From Novosphingobium kaempferiae (GTDB lineage Bacteria; Pseudomonadota; Alphaproteobacteria; Sphingomonadales; Sphingomonadaceae): 64,000 bases of DNA. The stretch spans positions 744,001 through 808,000 of the forward strand of contig NZ_CP089301.1 of NCBI RefSeq assembly GCF_021227995.1. Direction: 5' to 3'. Of the stretch, positions 45,486 through 55,046 are shown piece by piece. Position numbers and translations under genes: made by a program. Below the pieces are notes generated by a model. That model worked only from the letters and a program-made list of their open reading frames with translations. It was not told where the DNA came from and did not search any database. Positions within the stretch are counted from its first letter, which is position 1; every line of letters starts with the position of its first letter.

Positions 45486-47156
45486 TCAGGGAACGAAGGG
45501 CATTCCCGGCTCTGCGTGACGATGCGGCGCATACCAGTTGTGCTGCGTTGGCCACTTGGTCTGGTACTTGCGGAACTGTGGCCCGGTGGGCAGGCTGTCC
45601 TGGTTGCGGACCGTCCACATCAGCAGTTCGGCCAGCAGCGTCCCCTGCTCGGCCGCCACTTCAGGTCGGTTGAAAAGGTTGGTCAGTTCATCGGGATCGC
45701 GGTCGAGATCGTACAACTGGCCATAGCCCATCATGTCGTAGATGAGCTTCCACTTGCCCATGCGAACCATCTTCTGGTTGCCGCTCTGGGTGACCATGTT
45801 CAGTTCGTCGAAACCGTCGTCCTGCTTGCCCGCTATCGAAGGCGGGACATTGTCGCTCTGTTCATAGTACAGGCCGCCGAGCCCGGCCTCGGCGTAGATG
45901 CTGCGGAACTCGGCTTCGGGATACGCTTCGCCGCACATCAACGGCAGCAGGCTGCGTCCCTGAACACCGTGCGGGATCGGCGCCCCCATCGCCTCGCACA
46001 GCGTCGGCATCACGTCGGCCATGGACACGAAACAGGTCTCGCCCACCTTGCCGCGATCGTGAATGCCCGGCCCGTGCCAGACCATCGGGATGTGCACCAG
46101 TGTCTCGGGAAGGCCGACGCCCTTCCGGCCGAGGCCATACTTCATGAGATAGTCGCCATGATCCGCGACGCGCACGATGATGGTGTCCTGCAACACGCCC
46201 TTGGCTTCGAGATGGCCGACCAGCCGCTTCACCTGGTCATCAATCAGGCGCAGCATCCCGAGATAATTGGAGACATAACGCCGCCAATTCTTCTCGGTAT
46301 CGCGATAGCCATAGTTTTCGAGCCGGTGCAGCCACCGCGCCCGGTCGCCGAGCTTCTCAAGCGCCTCAAGCCCGGCGCCGCGCTCGGGCAGAGCAGCCGG
46401 CGGGAACATGTCCCAGTAAGGCTCCGGCACCTGCTCGGGATTATGTGGCTCAGGGATGGAGACTTGCAGGAAGAAGGGCTGCGTGCCGGACTGATCGATG
46501 AAGTCCATAGCGTCGGACACGATCCGATAGGGAAACTGTACGTCGACCGGAAAAGGCGTGGGCTTGGTCGAGACGTTGAAGCTCAGTTCCTTGAGCCATT
46601 TCTCATAAGCCGCGTTCTGCGCCTTGTCGCCGCCGGTCTCGTCCCCGACTTCGTGACTGTAGTTGCGCCAGAAATCGACCTGGTCCTTCTTGAGGTAGGT
46701 GTGGTTCTTGCCAGCCAGACCGGTGCGATAGCCCGCCTCGCGCGCGACCTGGTACACGTCCTTCTCGAAGAAGGCGGCGTCGGCCTGATAATTCATGCGC
46801 ACACGATGGGCGGAAGGCCAGCGCCCCGTCAGCATCGAGGTGCGGCTCGGCGTGCACGCCGGCATCGTGCAGTAGGCACGCGCGAAATCGACGCCGTCGC
46901 CTGCCAGCCGATCCATCGTCGGCATCGTGTCGAACGGAAACCCGGAACGCTTCGTCAGTCCCGCGGGCTGCTGGTCGGTCAGCAGGAGGATCACATTGGG
47001 CCTGCGCCCGCCCGCGCCCGGTTTCAAAGGGTTCGCTCTGGCTGCCGCCTGCAACATGGCCGGCGTCGCAACCGAGGCGACGATCGCGCCTACGGAAGCG
47101 CAACGCAGAAAGTCGCGCCGCCGGATGAAGGCGGCTTCGCCGGGGTCGGCTGGCAT
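45486..47156 (-). CDS. S1 sulfatase with Tat-like signal (sulfatase C)
   Basis: A 556-aa sulfatase. The N-terminus has a twin-arginine-type signal (RRRDFLR, then a hydrophobic stretch), so it may be exported folded, after formylglycine formation in the cytoplasm. The metal site begins TDQ rather than DD, as in the choline-sulfatase-like branches, and the formylglycine site is Cys101-T-P-S-R-T-S-M-L-T-G. The ATG at 47156 gives the complete signal; an upstream in-frame start would add 40 non-signal residues. It is divergent from sulfatase D across an AT-rich region. Confidence 0.9.
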   Translation of the reverse strand: MPADPGEAAFIRRRDFLRCASVGAIVASVATPAMLQAAARANPLKPGAGGRRPNVILLLTDQQPAGLTKRSGFPFDTMPTMDRLAGDGVDFARAYCTMPACTPSRTSMLTGRWPSAHRVRMNYQADAAFFEKDVYQVAREAGYRTGLAGKNHTYLKKDQVDFWRNYSHEVGDETGGDKAQNAAYEKWLKELSFNVSTKPTPFPVDVQFPYRIVSDAMDFIDQSGTQPFFLQVSIPEPHNPEQVPEPYWDMFPPAALPERGAGLEALEKLGDRARWLHRLENYGYRDTEKNWRRYVSNYLGMLRLIDDQVKRLVGHLEAKGVLQDTIIVRVADHGDYLMKYGLGRKGVGLPETLVHIPMVWHGPGIHDRGKVGETCFVSMADVMPTLCEAMGAPIPHGVQGRSLLPLMCGEAYPEAEFRSIYAEAGLGGLYYEQSDNVPPSIAGKQDDGFDELNMVTQSGNQKMVRMGKWKLIYDMMGYGQLYDLDRDPDELTNLFNRPEVAAEQGTLLAELLMWTVRNQDSLPTGPQFRKYQTKWPTQHNWYAPHRHAEPGMPFVP

Positions 47157-47260
47157 GGATGCTGTCCTCGTACTCTCATGCCGACGCGGTGCCGCGCATG
47201 ATCCCAAATTTGTTCTGTTCAAGGCGCATTCTCGCCCGACACCAAAAGGCTGCCATGTCT

Positions 47261-47300
47261 GTATTTGTATTGTCAAACTTTTTTATCATATTTATAAGTC
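47261..47300. promoter_or_regulatory. AT-rich divergent promoter/operator region
   Basis: Between the divergent sulfatase genes C and D. A run rich in T and A (TTTTATCATATTTATAAGTC at 47281-47300, preceded by GTATTGTCAAAC) resembles the elements at 39376 and 52043 (TTAT-A/C-ATATT core). Confidence 0.5.
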
Positions 47301-47342
47301 TATGTTAATTCGCAAAGCCACCGCCTGAGTTTCTAAAGAAGC

Positions 47343-48917
47343 ATGAACTCAAAGATCACCCGTCGCTGCCTCCTGCTGGCAGGCGCAGCTGCCGTCGTTG
47401 CATCGAAAGCGATGTCCGCGATCACTGCTGCAAAGCCAAATATCGTCGTGGTCTATGCGGATGATCTCGGATACGGTGATCTCAGCTGCTACGGGTCAAC
47501 GACGATCCGTACGCCAAACATCGATCGCTTGGCGGCACAGGGTACACGGTTCGTAAACGCCCACTCGCCTTCCGCTACGTGTACGCCATCCCGCTATGCG
47601 CTGATGACAGGCGAATATCCTTGGCGAACCTCCGGCACCCAGATCTTGCCGGGCGATGCAGCCGCGCTCATCCGACCCGGCCGCTACACGCTGCCCGCCA
47701 TGCTGAAACAGGCCGGCTACAACACCGGTTTCGTCGGCAAATGGCACCTTGGCCTCGGCGATGGAAAGGTCGACTGGAATGGAGAGATCGGTCCTGGGCC
47801 GCTCGACATCGGCTTCGACCATGGCTTTTTCATGCCGGCGACGCTGGACCGGGTGCCTACCGTGCTCATCGACGGGCGCCGAGTGGCAAATCTCGACCAG
47901 AACGACCCGATCGCGGTCAGCTACGGCGCTAAAATGGGCGACGAGCCGACCGGCGCCAAGCATCCGGAAATGCTTCGCTACGGCGCCGATCCGGAACATT
48001 CGAACACCATCGTCAATGGTATCAGCCGCATCGGCTACATGACGGGCGGCAAGTCCGCGCGGTGGAACGACGAGAACCTGAGCGACCTTCTGCTGGAAAA
48101 GGCGGTGGATTTCATCTCCGCAAAGCGGGCCGCGCCGTTCTTTCTCTACTACGCCGTCAACGAACCTCACGTACCGCGCGCGCCCAACCCGCGCTTCGTC
48201 GGGAAGTCAGGCATGGGTCCGCGCGGCGACGCCATCCTCCAGCTCGACTGGACGGTTGGAGAACTCATGCGCGCCCTAGACCGGCTTGGCATCGCGAAGA
48301 ACACAATGGTCGTCTTCAGCAGCGACAACGGCCCGATCCTCTTCGACGGATACGAGGACAGGGCCGTGGAACTCGCCGGAGCGCATCGTCCCGCAGGCCC
48401 CTTCAGCAGTGGAAAATACAGCATTCTCGAAGGCGGAACCCGCGTTCCGATGATAACGGCTTGGCCGGGGCACGTTCGCCCGGGTCACGTTTCATCCGCA
48501 CTGGTCGATCATGTCGACATGATCGCGTCGCTTGCGGCGCTTGTCGGGCAGCAACTGCCCCATGCTTCGGCCGTCGACAGCTTCGACATGCTTGCCCCGC
48601 TTCTCGGCCAGACCCACAGGGGGCGTGAATACGTGGTCGAGGACACCAAGCTCATGGTGACGACCGGCGCTACCGTCGCCAGCAGCGGCTCGCGCATACT
48701 GGCGATCCGAGCGGGCGACTGGAAACTGATCCGCCGCAGCGTCGAGCCGCAGCAATTTCATGGCAACCCCATCGGTACTCGACCGGAAAACCAGCTCTAC
48801 AACCTTGCCGACGATCCAGGCGAAACCAGGAACCTCGCCGCTTCGCAGCCACGGCGCGCGGCGCAGTTGGCGGCCTGGCTCGACAGGATCGAACGGGAAG
48901 GACGCAGCCGTCCCTGA
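47343..48917 (+). CDS. S1 sulfatase (sulfatase D)
   Basis: A 524-aa secreted sulfatase with a signal peptide, possibly Tat-type (TRRCLLLAGAAAVV), metal ligands Asp40-Asp41 (ADDLGYGDLSCYGS) and formylglycine site Cys80-T-P-S-R-Y-A-L-M-T-G. GKWHLG and SSDNGP segments complete the S1 active site. The CTPSRYALMTGEYPWR form is shared with arylsulfatase-A/GALNS-like bacterial enzymes. It is the first gene of the + strand unit, 41 bases before the TIM-barrel protein. Confidence 0.92.
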   Translation: MNSKITRRCLLLAGAAAVVASKAMSAITAAKPNIVVVYADDLGYGDLSCYGSTTIRTPNIDRLAAQGTRFVNAHSPSATCTPSRYALMTGEYPWRTSGTQILPGDAAALIRPGRYTLPAMLKQAGYNTGFVGKWHLGLGDGKVDWNGEIGPGPLDIGFDHGFFMPATLDRVPTVLIDGRRVANLDQNDPIAVSYGAKMGDEPTGAKHPEMLRYGADPEHSNTIVNGISRIGYMTGGKSARWNDENLSDLLLEKAVDFISAKRAAPFFLYYAVNEPHVPRAPNPRFVGKSGMGPRGDAILQLDWTVGELMRALDRLGIAKNTMVVFSSDNGPILFDGYEDRAVELAGAHRPAGPFSSGKYSILEGGTRVPMITAWPGHVRPGHVSSALVDHVDMIASLAALVGQQLPHASAVDSFDMLAPLLGQTHRGREYVVEDTKLMVTTGATVASSGSRILAIRAGDWKLIRRSVEPQQFHGNPIGTRPENQLYNLADDPGETRNLAASQPRRAAQLAAWLDRIEREGRSRP

Positions 48918-48958
48918 ACCGGCCGATAGCCGATAACGAACATTCAAGGGAGCAAACG

Positions 48959-50095
48959 ATGGGATATCTGAAGGACGCGGGTGCGGGCGTGCTCGCCCTT
49001 TTTCTGGCGGGTGCCGCGCCCTCCACGGTCCATGCACAGGCGGCGCTGGGCGCCAACTACAACGAGCATTTCGAGGACGTGGACTATCGCGATCTCGAAA
49101 GGGCGCACACGCGTTGGGTGCGTATCTTCCTGCCGATGCCGCAGGTCGATGCAGGCGCCGCGCGGCATGGCGCCGTGCGAACTATTCTTGAGGTCGGGCA
49201 GCGCGGCTATCATACTATGCTGACGCTCAAGTTCCCGTACAATCGCAAGGATTTCCCCAAGCCTGGCTCCCCGGCGATGGCTCGGGAACTGGCGCGTGTC
49301 GATGCCGTGCTTCCGCTGGTGGTGGGCCAGATCGATATCCTCGTCATCGGCAACGAGCCTCTCATCGAAAGCCGACGCGAAGACTGGGACGAGGACTTCA
49401 ACGTCTTCTACGAGACGATTGCAAGACGAGTCATCGACCGGCGACGGGATCATTGCGGCACAGGTTGCAGGACGCGCCTGTACATGGGTGCGCTCAACCA
49501 GCTCGAAAAGCCGGACTGGCGCACCCCCACGGCCGAGCGCTGGCTCGCCTTCGTCAAGGCGACGCCGGAACTCGACGGCGTCAACATCCATCCGCACATC
49601 GATGATATCGCGGTTTCGCGCGCCTTCCTCGACTACATCCTTCCGCGAATACGGCCGGATCAGAAGTTCACCGTCACCGAATTTTCGCTCGTCTGGTGGT
49701 GGAAGAAACAGATGAAACAGGCTGTGTCTCCTGCCTATGCCACGCGGTACAACCTGCCCGCAGGCACGCAAAACTGGCAGGTCATCGCGGCCGCGCTGAA
49801 GGCGCCGTTCCCCAAGACGCAGTGGGACGACTTCCTGCGCCTCAGCCCGTGGTTCGAGACACGCAGGCACTACATCCGCAACCAGATGAAAATCTTCCGC
49901 GACACCGGACGGCTGGCCGTCGCCACCTACGGGTTCAAGCAGGGACGTTCGATGTCCGCCGAATGGGGACCGAACAAGACGCCATGGCTGCTCAACAGCG
50001 TCTTCACGGGACGGACCATCCAGCCCGACACGGATGGAAGCGCCGCGCCCAGCTATGCATGGATCGACGATTTCATCGCCGAACAGAAGGACTGA
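48959..50095 (+). CDS. Secreted TIM-barrel glycosidase-like protein, family unclear
   Basis: A 378-aa exported protein (signal peptide to about residue 27) that looks like a clan GH-A barrel. A candidate acid/base Glu133 sits after Asn in VIGNEPLIES, and a candidate nucleophile Glu241 is in FTVTEFSLVWWW, about 108 residues later, as expected for strands 4 and 7. Further barrel-like segments are RWVRIFLPMP and DGVNIHPHID. I cannot match it to a numbered family; GH39 or an unclassified relative are possibilities. AAGGGAG precedes the ATG. Flanked by a sulfatase and a GH43-like gene. Confidence 0.75.
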   Translation: MGYLKDAGAGVLALFLAGAAPSTVHAQAALGANYNEHFEDVDYRDLERAHTRWVRIFLPMPQVDAGAARHGAVRTILEVGQRGYHTMLTLKFPYNRKDFPKPGSPAMARELARVDAVLPLVVGQIDILVIGNEPLIESRREDWDEDFNVFYETIARRVIDRRRDHCGTGCRTRLYMGALNQLEKPDWRTPTAERWLAFVKATPELDGVNIHPHIDDIAVSRAFLDYILPRIRPDQKFTVTEFSLVWWWKKQMKQAVSPAYATRYNLPAGTQNWQVIAAALKAPFPKTQWDDFLRLSPWFETRRHYIRNQMKIFRDTGRLAVATYGFKQGRSMSAEWGPNKTPWLLNSVFTGRTIQPDTDGSAAPSYAWIDDFIAEQKD

Positions 50096-50099
50096 CACG

Positions 50100-51986
50100 T
50101 TGCAGAAGACCCTGCTCAGCGGCGTCGCCGCCCTGATCGTTCCGACACTCGCTTTCGCCGCTGTCCCGGCCAAGGTCGCGGATGACATCTTCCTCGATCA
50201 TCCTTCCATGGACCGCAACGCTGCGGTCATGCCCGCCGCCGACGCAAAGCCGGTCAGGGCCGTGTTCGACGCGCGCTCCATCGGCGATGCCTCGATGGCG
50301 CGGCTGGCGGACGGCGGCTGGATCCTGACCGGCACGAGCTTGCGCAACGGCGATCGGCATGGCGTCGAACTGTGGACCTCGCCGGACGGCAGGAACTGGA
50401 AGAACCTTGGCCCCGCCCGGATCACCGGCCCCGGCATAGTTCCCGGCGAGGTTGCCGAGCGCTATATCGCCCCGTCCGTCACCGTGGCAAAAGACCGGCT
50501 CTACCTGGCCTTCGCCGACAAGGGCGGCTGCGCTCGCATAGCGACAGGATCGGCGGCCAGTCCGCAGGGTGCGTTCACTGCTTCTCCCTGCCTCGTCGAC
50601 GGGGCCGAGGACGTATCGCTGTTTATCGACCAGGACGGCACCGGCTACCTCCTGTGGGGTGGCGGCATCATCGCGAAGCTCGCACCGGGATATGCCGGGC
50701 TTGCGGAGACGCCTCGCTTCCTCAAGCCTGATCAGGCGTTGTTCGCCAAGCATCCGCCGGTCGGAAAGGACTGGCCGGTGCGCACGCGGGTGGGTCGGCG
50801 CGGGGCGATGATGCTGCGCGATGGCGACCGCTACCTGCTTGCCGCCAGTGAAGTCACCGGCCGCCTGCGCACCGCGACCGAAGACGTATTCGTCGCCGAA
50901 GGACCGACGCCTTACGGCCCATTCTCGATGCGGATGCTGGCCGCGCCTCATGCCGGGAAGCCCTCGATCCTCCGCCTCGATGACGGCACGCTGGCCACGG
51001 TCTACAACCCGCGCTGCGAGGATGATTTTGCCTTGTTCTGCGAGCAGGTCGGCCTCGTCCCGCTGGAACGCGCACCCGACGGCCGGCTGCGGCAGGCCGC
51101 CGCCGTCATTACCGAGGACAGCGCAGTCGCCTCCCGCCACCCGCTCGTCACCAGCGAGACGATCCGCGACCCATCGGTCACGCTGGGCGGCGACGGCAAT
51201 TACTACTTGGCGGGCACGCTCGGCGGCTTCGGCAAGCAGCGCCCGGACGGCGGCGTGAAACTGTGGCGTTCTGCCGATCTGGAGCACTGGGAAGACATAG
51301 GTTTCGTCTTCCACTGGGAAGGCATGGGTTACGATTTCAAGGACCATGTCGCCGAACTTTGGGCGCCAGAAATCCACTGGAGCGCGCGCGACAAGACCTA
51401 TTACCTTGCGTTTTCCGTCATGGAACGCGGCGTCGGCGGCAAGACCTGGCTCTACCGCTCGACCAGCGGAAAGCCGGAAGGGCCCTATACGAACACCGCG
51501 AAGAGCTTTCTCGTCGAAGGAATCGACGGCTTCCCGTTCGAGGATGAGGACGGCTTCTACATGCTCTGGGGCGGGGGCAGGATCGGCAAACTCAACGCCG
51601 CGCGCAGCGGCTTCGACGGACCGGTGCGCAAGCTGGTGGACGTGGATGGCGACGCGGTGGGCTACGAAGGCAATGCACTCATCAAGGTCGGCGGCGTCTA
51701 TTTCCTCACCGGCGCGGAATGGAACGGGCCGCTGCGTACGCACGGCACTTACGACATGATGTATGCGTCCTCGAAGACCCTGATGGGGCCGTACAGCCAG
51801 CGCCGGATCGGGGCGCCGCATGGCGGGCACGGGACGCCGTTCAGGGACAAGGAGGGCCGGTATTGGTACACCATGTTCGGAAACGACGTGACCGCCCCGT
51901 GGCGGATGCATTTCGGTCTAGTGCCCATCGACATCGGCGATCTGGAGGCGATCGGCATTCCGCGCCTCGACGCCAGCGGTAAGTGA
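50100..51986 (+). CDS. Tandem GH43-like beta-propeller protein
   Basis: A 628-aa exported protein with a signal peptide (about 1-20). Two consecutive five-bladed-propeller-like halves are visible. The first (about 40-340) contains LWTSPDGRNWKNLGPARITG, APSVTVAKDRLYLAF and EDVSLFIDQDGTGYLLWGGG. The second (about 355-620) contains RDPSVTLGGDGNYYL, ELWAPEIHWSARDKTYYLAF, FPFEDEDGFYMLWGGG and VGYEGNALIK. The second half keeps the Asp and WAPE motifs of GH43 and looks like the catalytic one. The TTG at 50100, 4 bases after the previous stop, gives the signal peptide; the ribosome binding site is weak, so coupling to the previous gene is likely. Confidence 0.82.
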   Translation: MQKTLLSGVAALIVPTLAFAAVPAKVADDIFLDHPSMDRNAAVMPAADAKPVRAVFDARSIGDASMARLADGGWILTGTSLRNGDRHGVELWTSPDGRNWKNLGPARITGPGIVPGEVAERYIAPSVTVAKDRLYLAFADKGGCARIATGSAASPQGAFTASPCLVDGAEDVSLFIDQDGTGYLLWGGGIIAKLAPGYAGLAETPRFLKPDQALFAKHPPVGKDWPVRTRVGRRGAMMLRDGDRYLLAASEVTGRLRTATEDVFVAEGPTPYGPFSMRMLAAPHAGKPSILRLDDGTLATVYNPRCEDDFALFCEQVGLVPLERAPDGRLRQAAAVITEDSAVASRHPLVTSETIRDPSVTLGGDGNYYLAGTLGGFGKQRPDGGVKLWRSADLEHWEDIGFVFHWEGMGYDFKDHVAELWAPEIHWSARDKTYYLAFSVMERGVGGKTWLYRSTSGKPEGPYTNTAKSFLVEGIDGFPFEDEDGFYMLWGGGRIGKLNAARSGFDGPVRKLVDVDGDAVGYEGNALIKVGGVYFLTGAEWNGPLRTHGTYDMMYASSKTLMGPYSQRRIGAPHGGHGTPFRDKEGRYWYTMFGNDVTAPWRMHFGLVPIDIGDLEAIGIPRLDASGK

Positions 51987-52042
51987 CAGGCCAATATGAC
52001 GGAAAAGCGCCATTTAGAGCGGGATCGAAAGTGCGCGCTCAA

Positions 52043-52070
52043 GAGCTACTATTTATAATATTAATACTTG
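52043..52070 (+). promoter_or_regulatory. AT-rich element upstream of receptor 3
   Basis: GAGCTACTA-TTTATAATATT-AATACTTG. It shares GAGCTA and TTATAATATT with the minus-strand element upstream of receptor 1, in the same orientation relative to the gene. It lies about 115 bases before the receptor start. Confidence 0.55.
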
Positions 52071-52185
52071 ACGCCCGTTCTTTCCGTTGCCTATCAGGCC
52101 GCAACGGCTGCGCCACAACCCGACAACGGGAGTAGCCGGCATTCACCGACCGCCGCATCCCGGTGTCGGAAATGGGGGAAGTTTG

Positions 52186-54999
52186 ATGCTGAATTCCAGG
52201 GGCACTCGTCGCATCCTCATGCTCGGAGCCGGTTTTGCCGCGCTCAACGCCGGTATGGCGTGCGCACAGGGTGTACAGAACGGCACCGAGACGACACTTG
52301 CGGAACCCGAGGCGGGCCAGGACATCGTCGTAACCGGCATTCGCGCATCGCTGGCGAACGCCCTGGGCGAAAAGCGCAACACCGTGAACATCGTCGACGT
52401 CATCAACGCCGACGACGTGGGCAAGCTGCCGGACCAGAACCTTGCCGAAGTGCTGGAGAACATCTCAGGCATCCAGATCGACCGTGCGCAGGGCGTGGGC
52501 AGCAACGTTTCGATCCGCGGCTCTTCGCAAAACCTCGTGCTCATCAACGGCCGGGCCACGACGCCTTCGGGCGACAGCCGCGGCGGCATCAGCTTCGGCG
52601 ACGTTCCGGCCGAGCTTATCGCCTCGGTCGCGGTGACCAAGGTGGCGACGGCAGACCAGCTTGAAGGTTCGGTGGGCGGCATCGTCGACCTGCGCACCTA
52701 CAAGGGCCTCGGCCTCAAGGCACCGATCGCCTCGATCCGCACCGAGATGGAATATGCCGAGTATTCCGAGAGCTACAATCCGCGCATCTCCGCCGTCTTC
52801 GGCAAGAGCTTCGACACCGGCATCGGCGAGATCGGTGTGGTATTGTCCGCCGGCTACAGCAAGCAGACCGTACGCGAGGATGCGCTGAACGTGCGCTACG
52901 CCGCGCGCACCACGGTGGACCTGGACGGCGACGGCACCAGCGATCCGTACCTGCGCCCCAACTACGCGCAGCAGTTCAACACCGTGCGCGACCGCGAGAA
53001 CAAGTCGCTCACCGGCTCGATCGAGTGGCAGGCATCTCCCGAGCTCAAGCTCTTCGTCGACGGCACGTACATCGACCAGTCGGTGACGGGCGCGGAATAC
53101 GGCGTCTTCTTCCACCAGCCCAGCGACATCTCGGAACTGCCCTATCTCTCGCAGGCGCAGATCGACCCGATGAGTTCGGGCGGGTTCGACTACAGCCTGA
53201 TGACCAGCGGCCTCGTGGGTGACACCCGCCTGCGCTCACGCAACAACAGCCCCACCCGCTTCACCGAAAGCTACATCGCGGCTGCCGGCGGCGAATGGAC
53301 CAGGGGTGCGCTCAACGTGAAGTTCGAGGCCAGCCGCGCCGGGTCCACCAGCGACGAGGCGGGCTTCGAAATGGTGTCGCAGTACAGCGATCCGACCGGC
53401 CCCAACTTCAACAACGAACGCGGCAAGATCAGCCCGCCGGTGATCCTGGAGATGACCGACGACCTGCTCTACTTCGCGCCCGATCCGTCGAGTCCGCTGT
53501 GGGCCAACAAGGCGAACCCCGCCTACTGGAGCGCGTTCATCGCGCGCGACAACGAGACGCGGTTCCGCAACGTCGAGAACGCCCAGCGCCTCGACCTGAA
53601 GTGGGATGCGGACCTTGGCCCGCTGCGCTCGATCGAGTTCGGCACCCGCCTCAACCAGTCCAATTCGAAGCGTGACCGCTTCACGCAGGCTTCACGCACG
53701 TTCCCCGGCTTCAGCGCCGCGCAGCGCCCCGACCTGTTCGACATCGCCCAGGACGACGTCTTCGCCGACACCGGATACCAGTACATCGGCGGCTTCGTCG
53801 TGCCCGCATCGGTGACGCAGGATCCGACTGCCGCGCGCGAAGCCTTCAGCCTTCTGCCGGTGGCGCCGCAGGACTATGCCGCCAGCTTCAGGGTGAAGGA
53901 AAAGACCGTCGCGCTCTATGCCAAGGCGAACCTCGATACCGAGATCGCGGGCATGGCGGTGCGCGGCAACGCGGGCGTGCGCTGGGTCAGCACCGACCAG
54001 ACCACCATCGGCAATGCGATCTCCAGCGGCGTGATCTCACAGATCGTCGACAGGAAGAACTACAAGTACTGGCTGCCGAGCGCGATGCTTTCCATCGAAC
54101 CGATGGACAAGGTCATCGTGCGCGCGTCCTACGGCCGGTCCATGCGCCGTCCCGACTTCGCGCAGCTTTCGCCTTCGGTGAACTTCCCGCTGGTGGGCGA
54201 CGTCTATGTCGGCACCGGCAATCCCGAACTGAAGCCGCAGACCGTGGACCAGTTCGATGCGGCGGTGGAATGGTACTTCGACCGCAATTCGATCTTGTCG
54301 ATCGGCGGCTTCTACAAGAAGTACCATGACCTCGTGACGACCGTGGCGATTTCGCCCACGCTCATCGACCCTGCCCGTGGCCCCTTCGATCCCAACAACT
54401 GCGCCACCGGCATCTTCAACCCGGTGGCGGTCGACCTGACCGGAAACGTCGGCAAGTGTGTGGGCGTGAACCAGCCGCAGAACGCGGGCGGCGCGACGCT
54501 GAAGGGCCTCGAAGTGGCCTTCCAGCACAGCTTCACCTACCTGCCGGGGTTCCTCGACGGGTTCGGCGTCATTGCCAACTACACCTATCAGGACGGCAAG
54601 CGCGACGCGACCTTCACCGTGCCCGGCATCGTGGCGGGTGGCGGCACGGCGGCGGTGCTTCCCCTGCCCCTGCGCGACCTTTCGAAGAACAACTACAACA
54701 TCACGCTGTTCTACGAAAAATACGGCCTGAACGTGCGCGTACGCTATACGAAGCGCGATCCGTTCCTGCGGACCGAGGCGACCGACCTCAGCAACAACCT
54801 GCCGTGGTATCAGGACGACCGCGCACAGGTGAACGCCAGCGTCTCTTACGACGTGAACGACCGGTTCGCCGTCACCTTCTCCGCGATCAACCTGACCAAC
54901 GAGCCGAGCATCGAGCGCGCCATCTTCGCGGACGGCCCGATCGGGCAGTACCGCGCCGCCGACCGCCGCTTCGTGTTCGGCGTGCGGGGCAAGCTGTAA
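52186..54999 (+). CDS. TonB-dependent receptor, carbohydrate type (3)
   Basis: A 937-aa outer-membrane importer. After a signal peptide (to about residue 27) comes the plug signature ITGIRASLANALGEKRNTVN-like region (VVTGIRASL in this protein), DDVGKLPDQNLAEVLENISG and RGSSQNLVLINGR, then a large barrel ending VRGKL. GGGGGAA precedes the ATG at 52186; the frame is open further upstream without a signal. It starts a unit with sulfatase E and the FGE gene. Confidence 0.94.
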   Translation: MLNSRGTRRILMLGAGFAALNAGMACAQGVQNGTETTLAEPEAGQDIVVTGIRASLANALGEKRNTVNIVDVINADDVGKLPDQNLAEVLENISGIQIDRAQGVGSNVSIRGSSQNLVLINGRATTPSGDSRGGISFGDVPAELIASVAVTKVATADQLEGSVGGIVDLRTYKGLGLKAPIASIRTEMEYAEYSESYNPRISAVFGKSFDTGIGEIGVVLSAGYSKQTVREDALNVRYAARTTVDLDGDGTSDPYLRPNYAQQFNTVRDRENKSLTGSIEWQASPELKLFVDGTYIDQSVTGAEYGVFFHQPSDISELPYLSQAQIDPMSSGGFDYSLMTSGLVGDTRLRSRNNSPTRFTESYIAAAGGEWTRGALNVKFEASRAGSTSDEAGFEMVSQYSDPTGPNFNNERGKISPPVILEMTDDLLYFAPDPSSPLWANKANPAYWSAFIARDNETRFRNVENAQRLDLKWDADLGPLRSIEFGTRLNQSNSKRDRFTQASRTFPGFSAAQRPDLFDIAQDDVFADTGYQYIGGFVVPASVTQDPTAAREAFSLLPVAPQDYAASFRVKEKTVALYAKANLDTEIAGMAVRGNAGVRWVSTDQTTIGNAISSGVISQIVDRKNYKYWLPSAMLSIEPMDKVIVRASYGRSMRRPDFAQLSPSVNFPLVGDVYVGTGNPELKPQTVDQFDAAVEWYFDRNSILSIGGFYKKYHDLVTTVAISPTLIDPARGPFDPNNCATGIFNPVAVDLTGNVGKCVGVNQPQNAGGATLKGLEVAFQHSFTYLPGFLDGFGVIANYTYQDGKRDATFTVPGIVAGGGTAAVLPLPLRDLSKNNYNITLFYEKYGLNVRVRYTKRDPFLRTEATDLSNNLPWYQDDRAQVNASVSYDVNDRFAVTFSAINLTNEPSIERAIFADGPIGQYRAADRRFVFGVRGKL

Positions 55000-55046
55000 G
55001 GGCGACTACGGGTCGTCGACGGGATGAGATACGAAAGGGAATGCGC

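Noticed and set aside
45516..47201. 561-codon plus-strand frame opposite sulfatase C
   Set aside because: No domain; the minus strand carries a complete sulfatase with formylglycine site.
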